A stretch of DNA of 8,295 nucleotides from Bacteroidales bacterium (GCA_023230285.1 JALNXP010000104.1:1-8295), one strand, 5' to 3'; shown: positions 1-5,922, counted from the stretch's first letter. The notes: generated by a model not told the origin, from the letters alone. Numbers and translations: made by a program.

Positions 1-12
1 CGTCATTGAATC

Positions 13-39
13 CCGGCAGCGCCCTCTCGGACGCGCCGG
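13..39 (-). other. Strong RNA hairpin with GAGA tetraloop
   Basis: Five G/C pairs (13-17 with 35-39), one bulged base (18), then six pairs (19-24 with 29-34), one of them G-U only in the minus-strand RNA. The loop at 25-28 reads GAGA on that strand. No T-run follows, so it does not look like a terminator. It is probably part of the structured leader. Confidence 0.5.
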
Positions 40-122
40 ACCTCTTCAGGTTCATTCCCCCCCGCCCACTCACGAACTCCAACGTTCTCTCTACCGATCC
101 CGTTTTCGTCCTCGAATTGACA

Positions 123-140
123 GGAAGCCCTCAAGCTTCC
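123..140 (-). other. Perfect 6-bp hairpin in the leader
   Basis: GGAAGC at 123-128 is the exact reverse complement of GCTTCC at 135-140, with a six-base loop. It lies between the GNRA hairpin at 150-182 and the left edge, within the putative untranslated leader. Confidence 0.4.
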
Positions 141-149
141 ACATCACCA

Positions 150-182
150 ACTGAACCAACGACCTTTCGGTAATCGTTCAGT
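150..182 (-). other. Hairpin with GAAA tetraloop in the leader
   Basis: ACTGAAC (150-156) pairs with GTTCAGT (176-182). Inside it, ACC and GGT (162-164 and 169-171) close a four-base loop that reads GAAA on the minus strand. A short internal loop separates the two stems. It suggests a folded RNA transcribed leftward. Confidence 0.4.
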
Positions 183-217
183 CAATTTTCAACTTCTCTT
201 CTCTTCACTTATAAACT

Positions 218-256
218 GTCAAAAAGCTCTCGCTCATCAACTAGGTGTTTTGAGCG
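218..256 (-). promoter_or_regulatory. boxB/boxA-like antitermination element
   Basis: On the minus strand, CGCTC (256-252) and GAGCG (235-231) can form a stem, immediately followed by AGCTTTTTGACA (about 229-218). The latter matches 9 of 12 bases of the Escherichia coli rrn boxA TGCTCTTTAACA. In E. coli rrn leaders boxB also precedes boxA and lies upstream of 16S rRNA; this comparison is from memory. The match is suggestive only. Confidence 0.4.
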
Positions 257-265
257 TGCCCAAAC

Positions 266-295
266 AAAATAGCCAAAATACTCGCAACATGTCAA
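266..295 (-). promoter_or_regulatory. Sigma-70-type promoter reading leftward
   Basis: The minus strand shows a perfect TTGACA at 295-290, an 18-base spacer and TATTTT at 271-266, giving a predicted start near 259. It lies downstream of the glpP stop at 331 and would drive the structured leader running to the left edge. No terminator is evident between glpP and this promoter, so operon read-through into it is possible. Confidence 0.45.
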
Positions 296-330
296 GAGGG
301 ATGAATCTTTTTTTGGAGAAGTTTCCTTCA

Positions 331-903
331 CTAGAGCGACCAAAGCTCAGATTTCGTCGTGGAAATGGCACAGGCACCCCCGTTCAGTGCACGAAGGATA
401 TCAGCTTTATCCCTGATCAACCCTCCCGCAACCAAAGGAACATCCGCCATATCATGAATCTCCTGAATAATGGCAGTTACCACACCCGGCATTATTTCAA
501 GGAAATCCGGCTTGCAAGAGGTAAGATGTTGGGTAATCGTCGAGAAGGCCATACTGTCGATCATGAACGTTCGCTCCCCTGCAATTAGTCCAAGTTCTTT
601 TGCCCGCCTTACCATGCTCTGCTTCGTGCTGATAATGCCATCGGCGCGGGTATGCTGCCTGATATAATCGATACTGACAGGATCTTTACCCCCCAGTCCC
701 GCAATTAAGTCCGTATGGACAATGGCTATTTTCCCCCGTCCCTTCAACGCATCCACAATGGAGTCTATCGTGCAAATCGTGCCATACAGGACAAACACCA
801 TCATACAATCGCTTTCCAATGCTTTTTGCAACAATTCCTCTGATTTGACGGCCGCAATAATCGGCGACTGAGCGAATAAATCCCTTATATCCCGTGATTG
901 CAT
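331..903 (-). CDS. glpP: GlpP-family glycerol-3-phosphate-responsive antiterminator
   Basis: Cytoplasmic RNA-binding regulator of 190 residues, close to the length of Bacillus GlpP. In Bacillus, GlpP with glycerol-3-phosphate lets transcription pass a terminator in glp leaders. Visible family blocks are PIIAAVK (14-20), VFVLYGTICTI (36-46), HTDLIAGL (63-70), DGIISTK (88-94), MIDSMA (114-119), PDFLEIMPGV (132-141), PLVAGGLI (156-163) and the C-terminal STTK..LW (181-188). Start at 903 is chosen because a GAAGG followed by a long G-run lies just upstream. An upstream in-frame ATG at 945 would sit inside the preceding gene without a ribosome site. It is the last gene of the operon, 10 bases after the MBL gene. 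Its presence is the best evidence that the operon concerns glycerol-3-phosphate. The RNA target is not proven; the hairpin at 4425-4450 is the only terminator-like candidate in the window. Confidence 0.88.
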   Translation of the reverse strand: MQSRDIRDLFAQSPIIAAVKSEELLQKALESDCMMVFVLYGTICTIDSIVDALKGRGKIAIVHTDLIAGLGGKDPVSIDYIRQHTRADGIISTKQSMVRRAKELGLIAGERTFMIDSMAFSTITQHLTSCKPDFLEIMPGVVTAIIQEIHDMADVPLVAGGLIRDKADILRALNGGACAISTTKSELWSL

Positions 904-917
904 GCCCCCCCCTTCAC
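904..917 (-). promoter_or_regulatory. glpP ribosome-binding region with G8 tract
   Basis: On the minus strand GAAGG runs into eight consecutive G (912-905), one C, then the ATG. The stop codon of the MBL gene (TGA, 916-914) overlaps it. The whole intergenic gap is 10 bases. The G-run fills the spacer between the Shine-Dalgarno core and the start, so its length would set initiation efficiency. Confidence 0.6.
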
Positions 918-1858
918 GTTCCACCTTTCTCCACCCAGCTCTCATACTGAGGAATGACCGTCACATGATGGTCTCCATCCACCCGCACCTTGATAGTCCC
1001 ATTATACAGGGTATGGTAAAACCTGGAACCATATTTGACGTAATCACGGTACACATCCATACTGTCCATCACGTCGTTCATCGCTACGACTACTTGCGGA
1101 TGCACCGTTTTGATCCATTTTCGCTGGTTTGAGGTATCGTTTCCGTGATGATTCGCTTTCGCCACGTCACTTGCCAGTTCGTTTTCGTGGATATTCATCA
1201 CATCTCGCTCGCCAGAACGATACAAGTCGCCACCGAGAAGCACCTTGCTCTTTCCATATGTGAGAAGCAGAACGATCGAAGTGTCATTGATGAATTGCGT
1301 CGCATTACTCGGATATTCCTTGGGATAGGTGATGGGTCCCGCCTTCGGCCACAGGACATCCACAGACACTTTTTCGCCGAACAAGAAGGAACTGCCATCG
1401 GCGATGATCTCCTCGGGAATTTCATATTTTTTGACGGAGGCGGCGAAAGCACGTGTGTACTGAGTGTCATATTCCAACGCGGAACGATACACCTTGCCGA
1501 TAGAACAGGCATCGGCGACCTGCGGGAACGCCCCAAGGTGATCAATATGGGGATGGGAATTGACGAAAATGTCAATGTGGCCAATTCCTAGTGCATGCAA
1601 GACTTTCAAAACGTCCTTTCCCGCATCAGGATGTCCACAATCGACCATCATCACCTTGCCGTCAGGGCTGATGATGATGGTGCAATCCCCACTTTTGTCC
1701 TTGCTTCCTTTTGGAACATCAAGGTCAACGAAATACATGGTGAGTTTCCCTGCATCGCTATTTCGGTCAGTCACTTCAGCGAAATGATCCATCGGAGCCG
1801 CAACGAGAGAAAGCAACAAAGTCAACGTAAGTACCGCAACAAGAAAACTTCGTTTCAT
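914..1858 (-). CDS. Exported metallo-beta-lactamase-fold hydrolase (ComEC/Rec2-like MBL domain)
   Basis: A 314-residue protein with a clear signal peptide (K2-R3, then a hydrophobic run to about residue 20), so it should act outside the cytoplasmic membrane. One MBL domain fills the rest. Visible features are the metal-binding SHPHIDHLG (101-109, HxHxDH), preceded by the VDCG turn (72-75), then NDTS (191-194), LLGGD (207-211, metal-bridging Asp) and NHHG (237-240). This layout is that of the MBL domains related to ComEC, but there are no ComEC membrane segments. The substrate is unknown. MBL-fold enzymes include phosphodiesterases, so the operon context suggests a lipid headgroup or phosphodiester substrate; that is inference. 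The start ATG overlaps the ugpQ-like stop (ATGA, 1855-1858), with CGGAG five bases upstream, so it is probably translationally coupled. Confidence 0.8.
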   Translation of the reverse strand: MKRSFLVAVLTLTLLLSLVAAPMDHFAEVTDRNSDAGKLTMYFVDLDVPKGSKDKSGDCTIIISPDGKVMMVDCGHPDAGKDVLKVLHALGIGHIDIFVNSHPHIDHLGAFPQVADACSIGKVYRSALEYDTQYTRAFAASVKKYEIPEEIIADGSSFLFGEKVSVDVLWPKAGPITYPKEYPSNATQFINDTSIVLLLTYGKSKVLLGGDLYRSGERDVMNIHENELASDVAKANHHGNDTSNQRKWIKTVHPQVVVAMNDVMDSMDVYRDYVKYGSRFYHTLYNGTIKVRVDGDHHVTVIPQYESWVEKGGT

Positions 1859-2583
1859 TTCGCTCCGTCAAGATATTGTCTGCAGACCGTGCAGTAATTG
1901 GTGATGACACCATCAACGTTCCATGAAGCAAGTTGTTCCAGCTCCCGCATGCCGTCGACCGTCCATACGTTCATTCCAATGTGATGTGCCTTCAGTTCGG
2001 CGACCGAATTGTCATCAAGAGAATCAAAACTCGGATGATAGAACTCGAATCCGTACTTCTGGCAGTAAAAGCCTGCATTGACGACACCTGTTTTCCCAAT
2101 CAACGCTCCGACGGGGACTTGGGGCGCGATACGTTTCGTTTCCACTAGGGAAAGATGGTTGAACGACGAAAACATGACACGTCCCAACAAATCGTATTTT
2201 TCCAGAATGGCGATCGTTTTTTTCTCGATGTCTTGATAATACACAAGCCCTGTTTTCAATTCGATATTCGTAGTCAAATGCGCCTGAGTCGCCCATTCAC
2301 AATACTCTTCGAACGACGGAATACGCTGTACCGGACACGTGCCCCGGCAAAGCTGGGAAGCATCAAGCTTCTCCAATTCCTTGAAGGTGTAGCCGCGGAC
2401 CGATCCCGTCCCATCGGTCGTCCTGTCGACCACTTCGTCATGAATCACGACGACCGTCCCGTCTTTTGTAAGCTGGACGTCCAACTCAATCTCATCCGCA
2501 CGGGCTTCCTCGGCCTTTTGGAACGCAAGCATGGTGTTCTCGGGATATCGCCCGCTATACCCGCGGTGTGCAACAACTTTCAT
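1855..2583 (-). CDS. ugpQ: Glycerophosphodiester phosphodiesterase, cytoplasmic UgpQ type
   Basis: A 242-residue GDPD with no signal peptide, expected in the cytoplasm, cleaving glycerophosphodiesters to sn-glycerol-3-phosphate and an alcohol. Family residues are clear: AHRGYSGRYPENT (5-17; catalytic His6-Arg7 and Glu15), EIELDV (31-36, metal-binding Glu33/Asp35), VIHDE (46-50, second catalytic His48), DRTT (53-56), IELK (107-110), NVWTVD (205-210) and VDGVITNY (223-230). Length matches E. coli UgpQ, and the N-terminus starts directly at the TIM-barrel first strand. An AGGAGG lies 8 bases before the ATG. The gene follows the ugpE-like permease by 13 bases and overlaps the MBL gene by 4. Its place behind the permeases mirrors the E. 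coli ugp operon, where UgpQ hydrolyses incoming diesters. Confidence 0.93.
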   Translation of the reverse strand: MKVVAHRGYSGRYPENTMLAFQKAEEARADEIELDVQLTKDGTVVVIHDEVVDRTTDGTGSVRGYTFKELEKLDASQLCRGTCPVQRIPSFEEYCEWATQAHLTTNIELKTGLVYYQDIEKKTIAILEKYDLLGRVMFSSFNHLSLVETKRIAPQVPVGALIGKTGVVNAGFYCQKYGFEFYHPSFDSLDDNSVAELKAHHIGMNVWTVDGMRELEQLASWNVDGVITNYCTVCRQYLDGAK

Positions 2584-2596
2584 ATTGGTTGCCTCC

Positions 2597-3478
2597 TCAT
2601 TTCATTGCAGCTTTACTGTATCCGGAAAGCATGTATTTTTGAAAGACAAAAAACAAGATGACGACAGGAAGAATCGCCATAACCGCGCCGGCCATAATTT
2701 CATGATTGTTCATCGTGCCTTGTCCTGCAAATGTATCGCGTAACTTTGCGAGCCCTACAGTCAGCACCCTGTGTGACTCCTCCTTCGCGATGATCTTCGG
2801 CCAGAAATAACTGTTCCATCCTGAAGTGAAGGTCACCAGTGTAACGGTGAAGAGTGTAGATCGGCACATGGGGACAAGTATTCGGGTAATGATGCCCACT
2901 TTCCCCACTCCATCAATCCTCGCCGCATCAATGTAACTGTCATCAATGGACATGAACGTCTGACGAAGCATGAAAATGTAATATGGGCTCACCGCTTCGG
3001 GAAGGATCAAGCCAAGATACGTATCGGTGAGATGCCAATGGGCGAACATCACGTAGATCGGAATGAACGTTACTTGCAAAGGAATCATCAACGCTCCGAG
3101 GACAACCATGAACAACGCATTCTTTCCCTTGAACTGCCCTTTGGAAAACCCATAGGCGGCAAACACCCCAGTGATGATCTGGCAAACCAAGATGCCCGCG
3201 GTCATGATGACGGTGTTCACGTAATACTTCGCAAATTTCACCTTATGCATTACGTTGGCATAGTTTTCAAAATGAAATTCCTTCGGCCAGAACGTCGGTT
3301 GTAAAAGCAACACTTCCTCCTGACTTTTCACTGACGTGATCAACATCCAGTAAATAGGAAAGAATGCGACCACGGTCACCGCTATGGCCAGTACCCACTG
3401 CAAGACACTGATGGCCCGCCGGTTTCTGATAGCCCGCTCGTTCCGTTCCGTAATGGTTCTTTCTTCAGTTAGCATCAC
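2597..3478 (-). CDS. ugpE: ABC transporter permease, UgpE-like (CUT1 family, MalG type)
   Basis: Inner-membrane permease of 293 residues with six predicted membrane segments (about 23-50, 87-111, 120-143, 153-171, 206-228 and 263-280). The cytoplasmic EAA loop that contacts the ATPase is at 182-204 (YIDAARIDGVGKVG..., ending LVP). The GWNSYFWP block (220-227) and the YMLSGYSKAAMK tail (282-293) are typical of the MalG/UgpE side. It probably pairs with the adjacent UgpA-like permease. The start is ambiguous: GTG at 3478 is followed directly by ATG at 3475, and either could serve the G-rich ribosome site at 3482-3490. The upstream gene ends 10 bases away. Substrate assignment to glycerol-3-phosphate rests on ugpQ and glpP nearby; the permease sequence alone would also fit a sugar transporter. 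Confidence 0.88.
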   Translation of the reverse strand: MMLTEERTITERNERAIRNRRAISVLQWVLAIAVTVVAFFPIYWMLITSVKSQEEVLLLQPTFWPKEFHFENYANVMHKVKFAKYYVNTVIMTAGILVCQIITGVFAAYGFSKGQFKGKNALFMVVLGALMIPLQVTFIPIYVMFAHWHLTDTYLGLILPEAVSPYYIFMLRQTFMSIDDSYIDAARIDGVGKVGIITRILVPMCRSTLFTVTLVTFTSGWNSYFWPKIIAKEESHRVLTVGLAKLRDTFAGQGTMNNHEIMAGAVMAILPVVILFFVFQKYMLSGYSKAAMK

Positions 3479-3480
3479 GC

Positions 3481-3490
3481 ACCCCCCCTT
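3481..3490 (-). promoter_or_regulatory. ugpE ribosome-binding region with G7 tract and tandem GTG-ATG starts
   Basis: The minus strand reads AAGGGGGGGTGC then GTG ATG. The AA belongs to the stop codon of the ugpA-like gene (TAA, 3491-3489). Seven G (3488-3482) form the Shine-Dalgarno core and spacer, leaving about 8 bases to GTG or 11 to ATG. Confidence 0.6.
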
Positions 3491-4394
3491 ACGTATCGTA
3501 ATTGACTCTGCCGTTGGAGAGCTTCATGGTCGAAGCAGTAATGACCAGCAACAGTATGAAGAAGGCAAGCGCCATCACAGAAGCCCTGTCCATGCGAAAA
3601 TCCTCCATCGCATAAGAATAAATTTGATAGACGAACACTTCGGTCGACCGGTTTGGGCCGCCACCGGTCATGACATCGACACTCTGGAACACTTTCATCG
3701 ATGAAATGAACGTCGTAACGAAGAGAAACAACGTAGTTGGACTGAGCATAGGAAGAGTAATACCCCTCAGTTTCGTCCAATAGGATGCACCATCAAGGTC
3801 AGCCGCCTCGTAATAATCTTTGGGGATGCTCCTAATAGCGGCAAGATACACGATCATTCCATACCCTATTGCACGCCACCCAGTCAGCATCAGAATAGAA
3901 ATCATCGCTGTACTTGATTGTCCAAGCCAATCAACACGCCTGCCCCCTAGTCGCGTGATGAAATAGTTCAGGACGCCGTTGTCGGTATTCAAAATCCACA
4001 GGAAAATGACTGCAGCAGAGCTCATCGCCACATATTTGGGCATGAACACAATGGCACGGAGAGCAGAGAACCCCTTGTGCATCGTGTTAAAAATCAACGC
4101 AAGGACCAATCCCCCAAAAAGAGTAATCGTCAGTTCACCTGCAGAATACAGAAAGGTGACCTTCAACGAATTCACCAGATATTTCCTGCCAGAACCGGTA
4201 AACAACCATTTCCAATTCTTCAACCCGACATAGTCGTAGTGGTCGTTGAGCAAATTCCAATTGGTGAAACTGATCTGGATTAACTTCAGAATGGGGAAAT
4301 AGGTGAACATCAGAATCAGGATCAACGCGGGTATGGTACACCCGAAATCCTGAAGATGGTCCAACGTACGTGGCTTGATGCCTTTCTTAGTCAT
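3489..4394 (-). CDS. ugpA: ABC transporter permease, UgpA-like (CUT1 family, MalF type)
   Basis: Inner-membrane permease of 301 residues. Six membrane segments are predicted (about 18-44, 78-103, 112-135, 161-188, 219-236 and 270-290). The EAA loop reads YYEAADLDGASYW... from 194, ending at LP (214-215), with the expected EAA...DGA pattern. The VMTGGGPNRSTEVFVYQIY block (241-259) is characteristic of UgpA/MalF-type CUT1 permeases. I place the start at 4394 because AAGGAGG lies 9 bases upstream. The in-frame ATG at 4433 would add 13 residues but sits inside the hairpin at 4425-4450 and has no ribosome site. It is separated from the binding-protein gene by that hairpin, which could lower its expression relative to ugpB. 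Substrate is inferred from neighbours. Confidence 0.88.
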   Translation of the reverse strand: MTKKGIKPRTLDHLQDFGCTIPALILILMFTYFPILKLIQISFTNWNLLNDHYDYVGLKNWKWLFTGSGRKYLVNSLKVTFLYSAGELTITLFGGLVLALIFNTMHKGFSALRAIVFMPKYVAMSSAAVIFLWILNTDNGVLNYFITRLGGRRVDWLGQSSTAMISILMLTGWRAIGYGMIVYLAAIRSIPKDYYEAADLDGASYWTKLRGITLPMLSPTTLFLFVTTFISSMKVFQSVDVMTGGGPNRSTEVFVYQIYSYAMEDFRMDRASVMALAFFILLLVITASTMKLSNGRVNYDT

Positions 4395-4413
4395 GAAAAA
4401 CGTCCTCCTTGAC

Positions 4414-4450
4414 AAGAAAAACGAAGAGGACACCCGGAGGGGTGCCCTCT
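4414..4450 (-). terminator. Intercistronic terminator/attenuator between ugpB and ugpA
   Basis: Bases 4425-4435 pair with 4440-4450 to make an 11-pair stem with a four-base loop. On the minus strand every position pairs, including one G-U (4430/4445) that is an A-C mismatch on the plus strand. It is followed leftward by TCGTTTTTC (4424-4416). It starts 17 bases after the ugpB stop and ends before the ugpA ribosome site. Such structures commonly make the binding protein more abundant than its permeases. It is also the only plausible target in the window for the GlpP antiterminator; that link is inference. Confidence 0.7.
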
Positions 4451-4466
4451 GTCCCGAGTCTGAACA

Positions 4467-5801
4467 CTAATCCTCGAGAACTTCGTTGATCTCTTCCGTC
4501 ATCTGGGGAATGCCGGTATCGATATCCTTCCCGTTGTTGTAGAACTCGGAAAGGTAATTCATCCAAATCTTTGCGAGCTGGTTCCAGTTCTTGTTTTGTA
4601 TACGAGGGTAAATATTGTCCAGATTATCAAAAATCGCTTTGAAAGCAGGCTTCTTTGCCAGAAAATCCTTTCCCTCCTGCGTCTCAAGAACCGACTTACG
4701 AGTTGGCATGTATCCGGTCCCTTCCGCCCATTTCATATTTACTTCCTTGCTGCACAGATACGACAAGAACTGCCATGCGGCATTCTTCGTCTGCTGATCA
4801 TTCTTTGCAGGAATGAGAAGGACACACCCCCCGATCTCCTGCTTCTTGGTATCCGTAGCCGGCAACCATGCCATCCCCACTTCAAAATTCTTGCACAGAT
4901 TGACATAGGTATTATATAGACTGCTGGTATGGATTACGGAGAACGCCTTCTGATCGATAAAAGTCTGCCTCATGATGGAAGAACCATCTTTTCCAACAGC
5001 GAAGTAAGCATAACCTTTCTTGATCCAATCCCCAATCTCTTTGGTCGTTTCAATGGAGGCTTTTCCTCCAAAATCAGTGGAGATACCGTCGGGATTAATG
5101 ATGTTCACGCCATTGTTCAAGAAGAACGTCTCAAAATACCATTGATCCCACCCCGGGACGATCGTCCCCCATACTTTGGTCGATCCATCAGCATTAAACT
5201 CAGTGACTTTGCTGAGAAACTCGTTCATATCCTTGAACTTGGTCGGAATTTCAATCCCCTTCGCCTTGGCCATATCCTTGTTGTAGTACATGATCTGCGT
5301 CGAAATAAGGAATGGCAGGGAAACCTGTTTCCCTTCATAAGCGGAGGCCTTGATCATTCCTTCTCCGAAATCGTTAATATCAAAACCGGTCGCCTGAATG
5401 TACGGATTGAGATCCTCGCATAAACCGGAAGCGCCATATTGGGCCACATACGGAGTATTGGCGACAACAAGTGCGGGAAGTCCCGTTCCCGCAACTTGCG
5501 CGGCAACGAGAGTCTCGTTGACGGTCGCATAGTTACCAATGTATTCGGCTTTCACCTTGATCTTGTCCTGACTGTTATTGAAATCATTGACAATCTCGTC
5601 GACGAGATCAGAATACTGGTTTTCCAACGCATGCCACCATGTGATTTCAATAGGCTTCGTAACTTCGTACTTCGACGCGTCTACTTTTGGGATCTCCTGT
5701 TGTTTTACAGGCGCTTCCTTGGTACCTCCCGCAAACATACCCGAAACGCAAAGCGAAACCACCAAGAGGGCGCAAAAGACCCTTTCCCCTCGTTTTTTCA
5801 T
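4467..5801 (-). CDS. ugpB: Extracellular solute-binding protein, UgpB-like (CUT1 type)
   Basis: A 444-residue binding protein that should capture substrate outside the membrane and deliver it to the permeases. The N-terminus is a signal peptide with a hydrophobic run to about residue 24 (MFA then GGTKEA). There is no normally placed lipobox cysteine. Family blocks are ITWWHAL (53-59), PFLISTQIMYYNKD (163-176), GWDQW (217-221) with an aligned downstream Glu, GGC (324-326) and GTGYMPTRKS (361-370). These align by eye with E. coli UgpB, including its GW..W ligand region and TGYLP block, recalled from memory. A maltose- or oligosaccharide-binding relative is the main alternative. AGGAGG lies 5 bases before the ATG. 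First gene of the operon, with its promoter at 5869-5897. Confidence 0.86.
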   Translation of the reverse strand: MKKRGERVFCALLVVSLCVSGMFAGGTKEAPVKQQEIPKVDASKYEVTKPIEITWWHALENQYSDLVDEIVNDFNNSQDKIKVKAEYIGNYATVNETLVAAQVAGTGLPALVVANTPYVAQYGASGLCEDLNPYIQATGFDINDFGEGMIKASAYEGKQVSLPFLISTQIMYYNKDMAKAKGIEIPTKFKDMNEFLSKVTEFNADGSTKVWGTIVPGWDQWYFETFFLNNGVNIINPDGISTDFGGKASIETTKEIGDWIKKGYAYFAVGKDGSSIMRQTFIDQKAFSVIHTSSLYNTYVNLCKNFEVGMAWLPATDTKKQEIGGCVLLIPAKNDQQTKNAAWQFLSYLCSKEVNMKWAEGTGYMPTRKSVLETQEGKDFLAKKPAFKAIFDNLDNIYPRIQNKNWNQLAKIWMNYLSEFYNNGKDIDTGIPQMTEEINEVLED

Positions 5802-5825
5802 TTTTTCCTCCTAGAAATTCAGCAA

Positions 5826-5836
5826 TATTAAGCAAA
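5826..5836. repeat. 11-bp inverted repeat, left copy (upstream of ugpB)
   Basis: TATTAAGCAAA at 5826-5836 is the exact reverse complement of TTTGCTTAATA at 5933-5943. The left copy lies about 25 bases before the ugpB ATG. The pair is a candidate regulator contact or loop anchor, though the region is AT-rich and chance is possible. Confidence 0.4.
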
Positions 5837-5868
5837 CAAATAAAACACAAACCTCGATTCTAAGTATG

Positions 5869-5897
5869 AGACTAAAGCATAATTTGTCTATTGTCAA
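5869..5897 (-). promoter_or_regulatory. Promoter of the ugp-glpP operon
   Basis: On the minus strand there is a perfect TTGACA (5897-5892), a 17-base spacer and TAGTCT (5874-5869, 4 of 6 against TATAAT). The predicted start near 5862 gives a leader of about 60 bases before ugpB. No terminator-like structure is seen in that leader. Confidence 0.5.
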
Positions 5898-5900
5898 ATT
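5881..5900. promoter_or_regulatory. Candidate LacI-family operator palindrome over the ugp -35 box
   Basis: AATTTGTCTATTGTCAAATT is an even-centred 20-bp palindrome in which 8 of 10 base pairs are symmetric (mismatches at 5887/5894 and 5889/5892). It covers the TTGACA of the ugp promoter and lies about 50 bases before the divergent LacI-type gene. Size and position fit repression by that regulator. The centre is TA rather than the CG common in LacI/PurR sites. Confidence 0.5.
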
Positions 5901-5922
5901 TTTCTTTTATTATATTGCATTA

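Larger units (their letters stand above)
1..259 (-). ncRNA. Structured untranslated leader, rRNA-operon-like (partial, runs off left edge)
   Basis: No protein gene is supported here. Read on the minus strand, the region downstream of the promoter at 266-295 has a boxB-like stem (CGCTC at 256-252 with GAGCG at 235-231), then a boxA-like AGCTTTTTGACA (about 229-218), then hairpins at 182-150, 140-123 and 39-13. Two of these hairpins close on GNRA-type loops (GAAA and GAGA). The 39-13 stem has a C-A mismatch on the plus strand that becomes a G-U pair on the minus strand, which favours a minus-strand RNA. The order promoter, boxB, boxA is that of bacterial rrn leaders. No 16S or 23S start is reached before the edge, so this could be another structured RNA or leader. 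The rRNA identity is inferred. Confidence 0.4.

Noticed and set aside
1..60. Possible tRNA fragment near a TTC-containing loop
   Set aside because: No cloverleaf could be assembled on either strand; the GC-rich part folds as one long hairpin instead.
304..330. Terminator after glpP
   Set aside because: A short GAAG/CTTC stem is followed by an A-run, not a T-run, on the transcribed strand.
250..588. Plus-strand open frame of 112 residues
   Set aside because: It overlaps the antisense of glpP and the leftward promoter, has no ribosome site and no recognisable protein features.
1145..1591. Plus-strand open frame of 148 residues
   Set aside because: Antisense shadow of the MBL gene, whose catalytic motifs are intact on the other strand.
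2155..2661. Plus-strand open frame of 168 residues
   Set aside because: Antisense to the GDPD gene and the end of ugpE; no start signal or domain.
4395..4433. Longer ugpA start at 4433
   Set aside because: It lies in the terminator hairpin without a ribosome site; AAGGAGG clearly serves the ATG at 4394.
4929..5423. Plus-strand open frame of 164 residues
   Set aside because: Antisense shadow of ugpB.
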